DNA of 6,165 nt, from the NCBI GenBank assembly GCA_002390165.1, contig DGOU01000205.1:1-6165 (forward strand). Reading direction: 5' to 3'. The translations under genes were made by a program, and so were the position numbers. This document shows positions 1 through 6,025 of this stretch, one piece after another (position 1 is the first letter of the stretch; each line of letters opens with the position of its first letter). This DNA comes from Lutibacter sp. UBA4458 (lineage in GTDB: Bacteria; Bacteroidota; Bacteroidia; Flavobacteriales; Flavobacteriaceae). The notes under the pieces were generated by a model. It was not told the DNA's origin and ran no database searches. It was given only the letters and a program-made list of their open reading frames with translations.

Positions 1-1739
1 TAAGTAGTGAAGCCAATGAAGCCAACCATATAAAACGTGATACACCAGTAATGTGTATTATGGGAAATCCACCGTATGCAGTTAGCAGTACTAATAAAGG
101 TGACTGGATTCAAAATTTATTGAAAGATTACAAAAAAGACTTAAATGAGCGTAAAATAAATTTAGATGATGATTATATAAAATTCTTACGTTACGGTCAA
201 CATTATATTGATAAAAACGGAGAAGGCATATTAGCTTATATTTCTAACAATAGTTTTATTGATGGAATTACGCATAGACAAATGCGAAAAAATCTATTAG
301 AAAGTTTTGACAAAATTTACATATTAGATTTACACGGTAATGCTAAAAAGAAAGAGGTTTGCCCTGATGGTTCACCAGACCAAAATGTATTTGACATTAT
401 GCAAGGTGTTTCTATTAATATTTTTGTAAAAACTAGTAAGAAAAAGAAAAATGAATTAGGAGAAATATTTCATTCTGAAATTTTTGGTAAAAGAGAAAAA
501 AAATATTCTGCCCTTTCTGTTAATAGTTTTAAATCAATAAACTGGAATTCTTTAAAAATAAAGAAACCAAATCATTTTTTTATTCCAAGAGATTATAAAA
601 GTGAAGACCAATATGTCAAAGGTTTTAGAATCAATGATTTTTTTATAAATCAAAATTCAGGAATTCAAACAAAAAATGATTCATTAACAATTAATATTAA
701 AAAAAATGATTTAGAAGCCGTTGTACAAGATTTTAAACTCCTTGATGAAGAAGCATTAAAAACTAAATATCATTTAAAAGACACAAGTGGTTGGACAGCA
801 TTAAAAGCAAAAGAAGATTTACTAAATAATGTGGGCAACTACTATCCTATTTATTATCGACCATTTGATAAAAGAACTATTTATATGACTAGTAAATCTG
901 GAGGCTTTGTTGGTCGCCCAAGGCTTAGTACTATGAAACATTTTCTAAAAGGAAATAATTATGGTTTAATCACAGTAAGACAGCAAAGCACTTTTGATTT
1001 TCAACATATTTTAGTAACAAATGCTATTATGGAAAGTGGTGCAATTTCTTTACAAACAAAAGAATGGGGTTATATATTCCCTCTCTATTTCTACCCAGAA
1101 ATCAACGGTCAACAAACTATTGAGCAAATCACTGAAAGAAAACCAAATTTAAACATAGAAATAGTAACTCAAATAGCAAAAAAATTAGGGTTAACATATA
1201 CAAACGAGAAAGAAACCATCAAAAATACCTTTGCTCCTATTGATATTTTAGATTATATCTATGCAGTTTTACATTCGCCAACATACCGTGAGAAATACAA
1301 AGAGTTTTTAAAAATAGATTTTCCACGTGTACCCTATCCAAAAGATGCAGAAACGTTTTGGCAATTGGTAAAATTAGGCGGTGAAATACGCCAAATTCAT
1401 TTATTAGAAAGTGCAACAGTTGAAGATTATATTACAAGTTACCCAATTGGTGGAACTAATAAAATAACTAGAAAACTATCCAAAACAGATATTGGTTACG
1501 AGCCAATTAATGAAAACACAGGTAAAGTTTGGATAAATGACGAGCAGTATTTTAATAATGTACCATTAACAGCTTGGGAATTTTATATTGGTGGTTACCA
1601 ACCTGCTCAAAAATGGTTAAAAGATAGAAAAGGCAGAGTTTTAGAAATGGAAGATATATTTCATTATCAAAAAATAATAGTAGCTTTAACCGAAACCGAT
1701 AGGTTAATGAAAGAAATTGATAAAATAGAAATGGAGTAA
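1..1739 (+). CDS. Type ISP restriction-modification enzyme, C-terminal part (5' end outside window)
   Basis: The frame is open from the left edge (first whole codon at 3), so the ATG at 51 is internal; residues just before it (EANEANHIKRDTPV) read straight into the methyltransferase. The NPPY motif at 66-77 is motif IV of N6-adenine DNA methyltransferases and binds the flipped adenine. Next come a middle region with a YYRPFDKR-type segment (near 850-880), an RQ...F...H...TN stretch (near 980-1030), and GYIFPLYFYPE near 1070. The C-terminus (about 1230-1739) carries FAPIDILDYIYAVLHSP, LKIDFPRVPYP and YIGGYQPAQKWLKDRKGR, which I recognise as the specificity domain of single-chain type ISP enzymes. 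These combine nuclease, translocase, methyltransferase and target recognition in one protein, usually well over 1,000 residues. About 578 are visible; nuclease and helicase parts would lie upstream. No internal stop or frameshift is seen. Family call is firm; activity and target site cannot be read. Confidence 0.9.
   Translation, partial: SSEANEANHIKRDTPVMCIMGNPPYAVSSTNKGDWIQNLLKDYKKDLNERKINLDDDYIKFLRYGQHYIDKNGEGILAYISNNSFIDGITHRQMRKNLLESFDKIYILDLHGNAKKKEVCPDGSPDQNVFDIMQGVSINIFVKTSKKKKNELGEIFHSEIFGKREKKYSALSVNSFKSINWNSLKIKKPNHFFIPRDYKSEDQYVKGFRINDFFINQNSGIQTKNDSLTINIKKNDLEAVVQDFKLLDEEALKTKYHLKDTSGWTALKAKEDLLNNVGNYYPIYYRPFDKRTIYMTSKSGGFVGRPRLSTMKHFLKGNNYGLITVRQQSTFDFQHILVTNAIMESGAISLQTKEWGYIFPLYFYPEINGQQTIEQITERKPNLNIEIVTQIAKKLGLTYTNEKETIKNTFAPIDILDYIYAVLHSPTYREKYKEFLKIDFPRVPYPKDAETFWQLVKLGGEIRQIHLLESATVEDYITSYPIGGTNKITRKLSKTDIGYEPINENTGKVWINDEQYFNNVPLTAWEFYIGGYQPAQKWLKDRKGRVLEMEDIFHYQKIIVALTETDRLMKEIDKIEME
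1733..1736 (+). promoter_or_regulatory. Shine-Dalgarno-like GGAG for the ATG at 1746
   Basis: GGAG overlaps the last codons of the restriction-modification gene and lies 9 nt before the ATG at 1746, a normal ribosome-binding spacing. It matters because it supports 1746 as the original start of the next gene, although the ATG is out of frame with that gene's body. Strong Shine-Dalgarno sequences are not the rule in Bacteroidota, so this is suggestive only. Confidence 0.4.
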
Positions 1740-1745
1740 TAGGTT

Positions 1746-1781
1746 ATGAGTAAAACCACAACCCATAATAGCCAATCATAA
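1746..1781 (+). other. Eleven-codon ORF; probable displaced start of the next gene
   Basis: ATG at 1746, 6 nt after the stop of the restriction-modification gene, opens a frame reading MSKTTTHNSQS and then TAA at 1779-1781. The frame of the downstream gene is already open from 1750 and reads KPQPIIANHKLNTLSLEN up to its annotated TTG. If one A were missing from the AAAA run at 1752-1755, the two would join as MSKPQPIIANHKLN, a natural-looking N-terminus with no break. I infer a single-base insertion (mutation or sequencing/assembly error), or less likely a +1 shift during translation. A true 11-residue leader peptide is the remaining alternative. Confidence 0.5.
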
Positions 1782-1806
1782 ATTAAACACTTTAAGTTTA
1801 GAAAAT

Positions 1807-2373
1807 TTGGCAAGTGATTTGTCTAAATGTTTACAAGCTAATGTTGAATATGGATATATAAATTTTTTTGATTATAATCCGTTAAAAAACACCTTTAACG
1901 AAGATTTTAAAACCATAGTTTTAGGAGAGAAAGCATATACTAATTCACAAAAAAAATATGTTTTGTTCGACACCTATTTTCAATACACCGCATTTATTAA
2001 AATGTATGGATTAGAAGAATTGGAAAAACCTTTATTTAAAAAAGAAGTTTATCATAAAAATAAAATTCTAGAAGCACAAATGGCAAAAGAATTTCAATTA
2101 ACAGAAGAAGATGGAAATGAACTCGCTGTAATTTTTAAAGACACTATGGATTTGTTAGCTGTAGATAGTTTAGATTGGAAAGCTTTTCAAAATACATTTA
2201 TTTATAAAATTGAAAACGATTGGTTTAGGTATTTAAATGATTGGAGAATTAAAAATAGAGCATGGATTTATAAATTTGGAGGAAATTATATGTTAATATC
2301 TCATAGTGAAGATGAAACGGAATTTATTTATAATGAAGCTGTTTTTAAAAAGGGAGAAGCATTAAAAAAATAA
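1807..2373 (+). CDS. Uncharacterised protein behind the restriction-modification gene; start probably frameshifted
   Basis: I do not recognise this protein. The 188 residues from TTG at 1807 look soluble: no signal peptide, no membrane segment, mixed charged and aromatic residues, with aromatic clusters such as YGYINFFDYNP near the start and DWFRYLNDWRIKNRAWIYKFGG near residues 139-160. TTG is a poor start choice: the frame stays open back to 1750, the extra residues look coding, and the well-placed ATG at 1746 would join it if one A were removed from 1752-1755, giving about 20 more residues. Position right behind the restriction-modification gene, on the same strand, suggests co-transcription and perhaps an accessory or defence-island role, but that is inference from location. 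The stop directly follows a run of seven A; in the -1 frame translation would continue to 2699. It may be a decayed gene, a gene with indel errors, or one using recoding. Confidence 0.6.
   Translation: MASDLSKCLQANVEYGYINFFDYNPLKNTFNEDFKTIVLGEKAYTNSQKKYVLFDTYFQYTAFIKMYGLEELEKPLFKKEVYHKNKILEAQMAKEFQLTEEDGNELAVIFKDTMDLLAVDSLDWKAFQNTFIYKIENDWFRYLNDWRIKNRAWIYKFGGNYMLISHSEDETEFIYNEAVFKKGEALKK
2364..2370 (+). other. A AAA AAA heptamer immediately before a stop codon (possible -1 frameshift site)
   Basis: The seven A fall in the X XXY YYZ phase relative to the upstream gene (last base of TTA, then AAA, AAA) and are followed at once by TAA at 2371-2373. Slippage back by one base would read ATA ATT ATC AAA instead of stopping and add 109 residues ending at 2696. 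This is the classic phase for bacterial -1 slippage as in dnaX and insertion-sequence genes. I see no convincing stimulatory hairpin just downstream, since the next 90 bases are almost all A and T. A lost A in the homopolymer is an equally good explanation. Confidence 0.35.
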
Positions 2374-2465
2374 TTATCAAAAAATTAAAAGGTCAAATTG
2401 TAAATATTTCTAAATATTTTAAAAGTAAATCCTATTTAAACAAACCTAAATATGTTCAAATTACG

Positions 2466-2699
2466 GTGGATAATGAATATCTTAAAAAAATGGATTACGC
2501 CATTAAACATAATTTACCATTTTACAAAATAGACATTAAATATCCTTGTGTTATGTATGATGATTTTCAAGACTTTGAAAACAGTAAACTAATAACTACT
2601 AAAGAATTTGATTTTATTTATGATTGTTCAGAAATTATAAAACAAGAAAAAATAAATTATAATTTCCAAATGGAAATTGACACAAATAGACTGTTGTAA
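2466..2699 (+). CDS. Uncharacterised small ORF, probably starting further upstream or joined to the preceding gene
   Basis: I do not recognise this 77-residue reading from GTG at 2466. The start is doubtful: there is no ribosome-binding site, and the frame is open back to 2349 with coding-looking residues before the GTG (KKLKGQIVNISKYF, then SKSYLNKPKYVQIT). That stretch contains no ATG, only ATT and ATA as weak candidates. Upstream sequence therefore either uses a rare start near 2361-2376 or is reached by a -1 shift from the preceding gene at 2364-2370; in the latter case the joined protein would be about 297 residues, or about 317 if the ATG at 1746 is also restored. The protein is rich in Lys, Asp, Tyr and Phe, with no transmembrane segment and no known motif. 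Its TAA at 2697-2699 is directly followed, in the same frame, by the ATG of the next gene. Confidence 0.45.
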   Translation: MDNEYLKKMDYAIKHNLPFYKIDIKYPCVMYDDFQDFENSKLITTKEFDFIYDCSEIIKQEKINYNFQMEIDTNRLL

Positions 2700-3206
2700 A
2701 TGGAATCAAAAAAAATAGACTATTGGAAACCAAATAAAGCTACGTACAATAAAATTCAGCAGTTAAAAGAATACATTAATTTTATTGCTCAACTTGAATG
2801 CAGCAATGAAAAAGACAAGAGAAATGCCGAAGAAATTATTTTTTTAATTGAAAATATAGATAAACAAACTACCTATAAAAATTGGATGGTTTGTTTAGAT
2901 ATTTTTGATCGTGAAGTGCAAGATGGTACAAATAAAAACGGTGGATTTTATTGTCGTAAATGGTCGGTATCTTTTGAAAGTGGTTTTTTAGAAATTACGG
3001 CAGAATCAAAACATACTTCCGAACCATTAGAACATTTTGGAGATGATTATTATTACTATGGTGGTGTTTATTTTGATAATAACATGAAAGGGAAACGCAT
3101 TTTTTTAGACCAACCAATTACTGAATTTATAAATGATGTAAAACAATATAAAAAGTATATTACAAAAACTTTAAACGATGTTGAAATGGATATAAATGTT
3201 TGGTAA
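2700..3206 (+). CDS. Uncharacterised 168-residue protein, possibly immunity-protein-like
   Basis: ATG at 2700 abuts the previous TAA with no spacer, in the same frame, so translation probably depends on termination and re-initiation; no separate ribosome-binding site is visible. I cannot name a family. The N-terminal third (residues ~12-55) looks helical and charged. The middle (~62-136) looks strand-rich, with GGFYCRKWSVSFE at 81-93, EPLEHFGDDYYYYGG at 108-122 and VYFD. The C-terminus (~139-160) is again helical. There is no signal peptide or membrane segment, so it should be cytoplasmic. A small, acidic-aromatic, cytoplasmic protein of this size resembles immunity proteins of bacterial toxin systems in general appearance only; no toxin gene is in the window, so this is a weak guess. 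The reading frame is intact, in contrast to the two genes before it. Confidence 0.7.
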   Translation: MESKKIDYWKPNKATYNKIQQLKEYINFIAQLECSNEKDKRNAEEIIFLIENIDKQTTYKNWMVCLDIFDREVQDGTNKNGGFYCRKWSVSFESGFLEITAESKHTSEPLEHFGDDYYYYGGVYFDNNMKGKRIFLDQPITEFINDVKQYKKYITKTLNDVEMDINVW

Positions 3207-3297
3207 TTATTTGAAATATAATGATTTACAAAATGAATAATTAAAAATTTCTTTATGTTTTTTTTAGGATGATTTTTTAGTGCTAAAACAGAAAAAA
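3207..3297. other. Convergent intergenic gap between accessory genes and pyk
   Basis: This 91-nt AT-rich gap lies between the ends of two oppositely transcribed genes. The only symmetry I see is TTTTAG-TG-CTAAAA at 3275-3288, near the pyk stop. The stem is A/T-rich and no clear T tract follows it on either strand, so I cannot call a terminator. No promoter or RNA gene is visible. Confidence 0.5.
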
Positions 3298-4725
3298 CTA
3301 ATATTCTGAAATTCGCATCGTGTTCGCCATCCCTCTTTTTTTAACAGGCATAGAAGTTATGTTAACAGCATAATCTCCCTTTTTTAAATAACCGTATTTG
3401 TTAGCTAAAGTGTTAATATCTTCTATGGTTTGGTCGGTACTTACAAATTTATCATAATAAATTCCTTTAACGCCCCAAAGTAAATTTAGCATAGTTAAAA
3501 CTCTTTTGTTTGAAGAAAAGACTAATATATTTGATTTTGGACGCCAAGAAGAGATATGAAAAGCAGTAAACCCAGAATCGGTAAGCGTGGTAATAACTTC
3601 TGCATTAATAGCGTTTGCGGTTAGTGCTGCCTGATGACATAATGTTTTTGAAATAAAACGATCGTTTACACATTGCGCATAAACCTCTGGAATTTTAATT
3701 AATGGAGAGTTTTCAACACTTTCAATAATTCTACGCATTTGTTTTATAACTGCTACAGGATATTCTCCAACAGAAGTTTCACCAGATAACATTACAGCAT
3801 CCGCTCCATCCATAATAGAATTTGCAACGTCATTTACCTCAGCTCTTGTTGGTACTTCACTATTAATCATAGTTTCCATCATTTGGGTAGCTATAATTAC
3901 AGGAATATGTGCTTTTTTCGCCTTTAATACTAATTTTTTTTGAATTAAAGGTACTTTTTCCATAGGAACTTCTACTCCTAAATCTCCACGAGCAACCATT
4001 AAAGCATCACAAAGGGAAGTTAATTTATCAATATTTGCAACTGCTTCTGGTTTTTCAATTTTAGCAATTACCGGTATTTTAAAGGGCGAATTTTCTTTGA
4101 TTAAAGTATTTATCTGAATTAAATCTTCAGGTGTTCTTACAAAAGATAGAGCCATCCAATCTACTTCCATTTTTATGGCAAATAATGCGTCTTTTATATC
4201 TTTTTCAGTAAGTGCTGGTAATGATATTTTTGTGTGAGGTAAGTTAACTCCTTTTTTTGATTTTAATTTTCCACCACGTAAAACTTTGGTTGTAACATTA
4301 GTTTTTCTATCGGTTTCTATTACCTCAAATAATAATTTACCATCATCTACTAAAATATGTTCTCCAGCTTTAACATCTTTTGGAAAATTCTGATAAGTCA
4401 TAAAGGCTTTTTTAGCTGTTCCTTCACATTTTTCCGTAGTAAAAGTAAAAATGTCACCAACCTGTAATTTCACTTTTTTACCCATAACACCTACTCGTAA
4501 TTTAGGACCTTGTAAATCTGCCAAAACTGCAACGTGGTAATCTTTTTGAGAATTAATTTCTCTAATAATTTTTATTTTTTCGGAAACATCGTCATAATCT
4601 GCATGAGAAAAATTAACTCTAAAAACATTAACGCCAGAATCCATCATGCTTTCAATAATTTCTTTACTACTACAAGCTGGTCCTAGTGTTGCTACTATTT
4701 TAGTTCTTTTTGTAATTTCTGCCAT
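3298..4725 (-). CDS. pyk: Pyruvate kinase
   Basis: Catalyses the last step of glycolysis, phosphoenolpyruvate + ADP to pyruvate + ATP, in the cytoplasm, normally as a homotetramer using Mg2+. All expected segments are present in 475 residues, a normal bacterial length. TKIVATLGPA is at 8-17 and FRVNFSH at 35-41 (Arg36 and Asn38 of the active site). DLQGPKLR at 70-77 is followed by a B domain (~80-175). IAKIEKPEAV at 220-229 holds the catalytic Lys222 and metal ligand Glu224, and ARGDLGVE at 245-252 holds the second metal ligand Asp248. ATQMMETM at 279-286 holds Thr280, and ADAVMLSGET is at 308-317. A C-terminal domain follows from about 350. There is no extra PEP-utilising domain as in some Bacillus enzymes. 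The ATG lies 2 nt after the stop of the IPExxxVDY gene, so the two are almost certainly co-transcribed and translationally coupled. Nothing looks truncated. Confidence 0.97.
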   Translation of the reverse strand: MAEITKRTKIVATLGPACSSKEIIESMMDSGVNVFRVNFSHADYDDVSEKIKIIREINSQKDYHVAVLADLQGPKLRVGVMGKKVKLQVGDIFTFTTEKCEGTAKKAFMTYQNFPKDVKAGEHILVDDGKLLFEVIETDRKTNVTTKVLRGGKLKSKKGVNLPHTKISLPALTEKDIKDALFAIKMEVDWMALSFVRTPEDLIQINTLIKENSPFKIPVIAKIEKPEAVANIDKLTSLCDALMVARGDLGVEVPMEKVPLIQKKLVLKAKKAHIPVIIATQMMETMINSEVPTRAEVNDVANSIMDGADAVMLSGETSVGEYPVAVIKQMRRIIESVENSPLIKIPEVYAQCVNDRFISKTLCHQAALTANAINAEVITTLTDSGFTAFHISSWRPKSNILVFSSNKRVLTMLNLLWGVKGIYYDKFVSTDQTIEDINTLANKYGYLKKGDYAVNITSMPVKKRGMANTMRISEY

Positions 4726-4727
4726 AT

Positions 4728-5183
4728 TTAAAATATTAGGTGATTTTTTGATTTTAAGGTGGTTGGGTCAATTAAATAACAAGTAATTATTTGACTAATT
4801 TGTTTTAAGTTGGTAACTAAATTTTTTAAAAAAAGAGGATTATTACAGCCATCAATTTTATAAAAATAATCAATTTCCTTTTTTTCAGGAATTAAATAAG
4901 TGGTTTTACTGTAATTACCACCAAACAACCCACTTGTTTTACTAATTGCCTTTATAGAGCATTTATTATTTATTAAATAATAATTATTTAAACTTTTACA
5001 ATCCATATATTCAAAAAGTGGATATTCTGAAGAGGAATCTTTAAAGTCTAAAGGTTGTTTAAACCTTTTTAATTTTGTGCTTAATTGCTGATTTAATAGA
5101 TAGGCGAGTCTGTAATCTTCTTCAGTAGAATGAATTCCAATTAAGGAAAAATCTTCTTCTAAATCAAACAAACCTAACTCCAT
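4728..5183 (-). CDS. IPExxxVDY family protein (function unknown)
   Basis: This 151-residue protein carries LIPEKKEIDYF at 97-107, matching the signature that names the IPExxxVDY family, with Ile in place of the usual Val. The family is small and confined to Bacteroidota, with no known function that I am aware of. The N-terminus has the family look: acidic, with SLIGIHSTEEDYRLAYLLN at 13-31, where the chain length and position are typical. No signal peptide, membrane segment or catalytic motif is visible, so it is probably cytoplasmic. It sits between rnc and pyk, as is common in flavobacteria, and its stop is 2 nt before the pyk ATG. The gap to rnc is 82 nt and contains a candidate promoter, so this gene and pyk may be transcribed partly on their own. 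The conserved position suggests a link to RNA processing or glycolysis, but that is only guilt by association. Confidence 0.88.
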   Translation of the reverse strand: MELGLFDLEEDFSLIGIHSTEEDYRLAYLLNQQLSTKLKRFKQPLDFKDSSSEYPLFEYMDCKSLNNYYLINNKCSIKAISKTSGLFGGNYSKTTYLIPEKKEIDYFYKIDGCNNPLFLKNLVTNLKQISQIITCYLIDPTTLKSKNHLIF

Positions 5184-5198
5184 ATCTTAAATCTTAAT

Positions 5199-5210
5199 AT
5201 TTTGCAAAAT
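5199..5210. repeat. 12-bp perfect palindrome ATTTTGCAAAAT
   Basis: The palindrome overlaps the candidate -7 element (5205-5212) and the likely transcription start, 16 nt before the ATG of the IPExxxVDY gene. A regulator binding here would cover the promoter, but A/T palindromes of this size also arise by chance in such DNA. Confidence 0.35.
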
Positions 5211-5232
5211 TACCACAGTTTGTGGTTACAAA
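5205..5232 (-). promoter_or_regulatory. Candidate Bacteroidota promoter for the IPExxxVDY gene and pyk
   Basis: Read on the minus strand, TTTG (5229-5232) is followed after 16 nt by TAATTTTG (5205-5212), matching the Bacteroidota -33 TTTG and -7 TAnnTTTG elements. The spacer is about one base shorter than the usual range. Transcription would start near 5198, leaving a leader of roughly 15 nt before the ATG at 5183. In such AT-rich DNA the match could be chance; its position right before a gene after an unusually long gap raises its value. Confidence 0.4.
5212..5226. repeat. Inverted repeat ACCACA-GTT-TGTGGT
   Basis: A perfect 6-bp stem with a 3-nt loop lies in the rnc to IPExxxVDY gap and is GC-richer than its surroundings. 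It falls in the spacer of the candidate promoter. On the minus strand it is followed by AATTTTG, so it could act as a weak terminator for rnc, an operator, or a stem cut by ribonuclease III. The sequence does not decide between these. Confidence 0.45.
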
Positions 5233-5265
5233 CTAATTATATTACGAAATCGTATTCGATAAAAA

Positions 5266-6009
5266 TTATAAAGTTTTTGAAATTTCTTTTTGATATGCAA
5301 AATATGCCCGTTTAGAGGCAATTTCTTCTGCTTTTTTCTTAGAAGTGGCTCTTCCTTTACCCACTATTTTATCGTCAAAACTTAATTTTACACTAAAATG
5401 TTTAACAGGGTCATTTCCAGTGTCTTCATAAACATTAAAATTGAAATCTATTTTTTGTTTTTGACACCATTCAATAATTAAACTTTTATAACTGGTAATT
5501 AATCCTTCCAACTCTTTAACACTTTCATAGGAACTAATTACCTTTTCTTGAATAAATTTTTCACAATATCGGTAGCCTTTATCCAAATATATTGCACCAA
5601 CTAATGCTTCAAAAACATTTCCATGAATATTTATTCCAAATTTTGATTTTGAAATATTACTTTTAACAAAATGTAAAAGATTTAAATCTTGTCCTAATAC
5701 ATTTAAATGTTCTCTACTTACAATTTTAGAGCGCATTTGGGTTAAATAACCTTCATTTCCTGAAGGCACAACTTTAAATAGATGAGAAGCAATAATAGCA
5801 CTTAACATAGCATCTCCCAAAAATTCAAGGCGTTCATAATTAAGAGGTAAACCTGTAGATTTATCAATCTCTTTATTGGAACGATGTATAAAAGCTTTTT
5901 TATAATAATATAAATCATCAGGCTTAAACCCTAATAATTCTCTTAATTCATGTAAAAAAGCCTCGTCCTTTAAATTGCGAGATTTAATAATTTTTCGAAT
6001 GAAATTCAT
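5266..6009 (-). CDS. rnc: Ribonuclease III
   Basis: A cytoplasmic, Mg2+-dependent endonuclease that cuts double-stranded RNA, mainly in rRNA maturation and mRNA turnover, as a homodimer. The 247 residues have the standard two-domain plan. The RNase III domain (about 20-165) contains the signature NYERLEFLGDAML at 57-69, with Glu59, Glu62 and Asp66 matching E. coli Glu38, Glu41 and Asp45. The second metal-site segment GNVFEALVGAIYLD at 130-143 keeps Glu134 (E. coli Glu117) but has Asn131 where E. coli has Asp114. The double-stranded-RNA-binding domain (about 174-240) ends with the typical GKGRATSKKKAEEIASKRA segment at 217-235. The N-terminus is about 20 residues longer than in E. coli. The ATG is 16 nt after the fabF stop, so the two are probably one transcript; the next gene follows after 82 nt. 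Reading frame is intact. Confidence 0.95.
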   Translation of the reverse strand: MNFIRKIIKSRNLKDEAFLHELRELLGFKPDDLYYYKKAFIHRSNKEIDKSTGLPLNYERLEFLGDAMLSAIIASHLFKVVPSGNEGYLTQMRSKIVSREHLNVLGQDLNLLHFVKSNISKSKFGINIHGNVFEALVGAIYLDKGYRYCEKFIQEKVISSYESVKELEGLITSYKSLIIEWCQKQKIDFNFNVYEDTGNDPVKHFSVKLSFDDKIVGKGRATSKKKAEEIASKRAYFAYQKEISKTL

Positions 6010-6025
6010 TCAATAAATAAATGTT

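Noticed and set aside
8..25. Two tandem copies of TGAAGCCAA
   Set aside because: They lie inside the coding frame (EAN-EAN), are too short and too few to mean more than a small in-frame duplication.
51..53. ATG at 51 as the start of the restriction-modification gene
   Set aside because: The frame is open to the left edge and the residues before the ATG fit the family; a methyltransferase cannot start 5 residues before NPPY.
2271..2278. TAAATTTG as a -7 promoter element for the downstream small genes
   Set aside because: It is inside a coding region and the nearest upstream TTG (2241-2243) is 27 nt away, beyond the usual spacing.
2401..2420. Adjacent near-identical 10-mers TAAATATTTC and TAAATATTTT
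   Set aside because: Only two A/T-rich copies in a very AT-rich stretch; no sign of an iteron array or CRISPR.
3275..3288. TTTTAG-TG-CTAAAA hairpin as a pyk terminator
   Set aside because: The stem is A/T-rich with a 2-nt loop and lacks a following T tract on either strand.
5169..5176. TAGGTTTG (minus strand) as a promoter -7 element
   Set aside because: It is within the first codons of the IPExxxVDY gene and has no TTG at a suitable distance.
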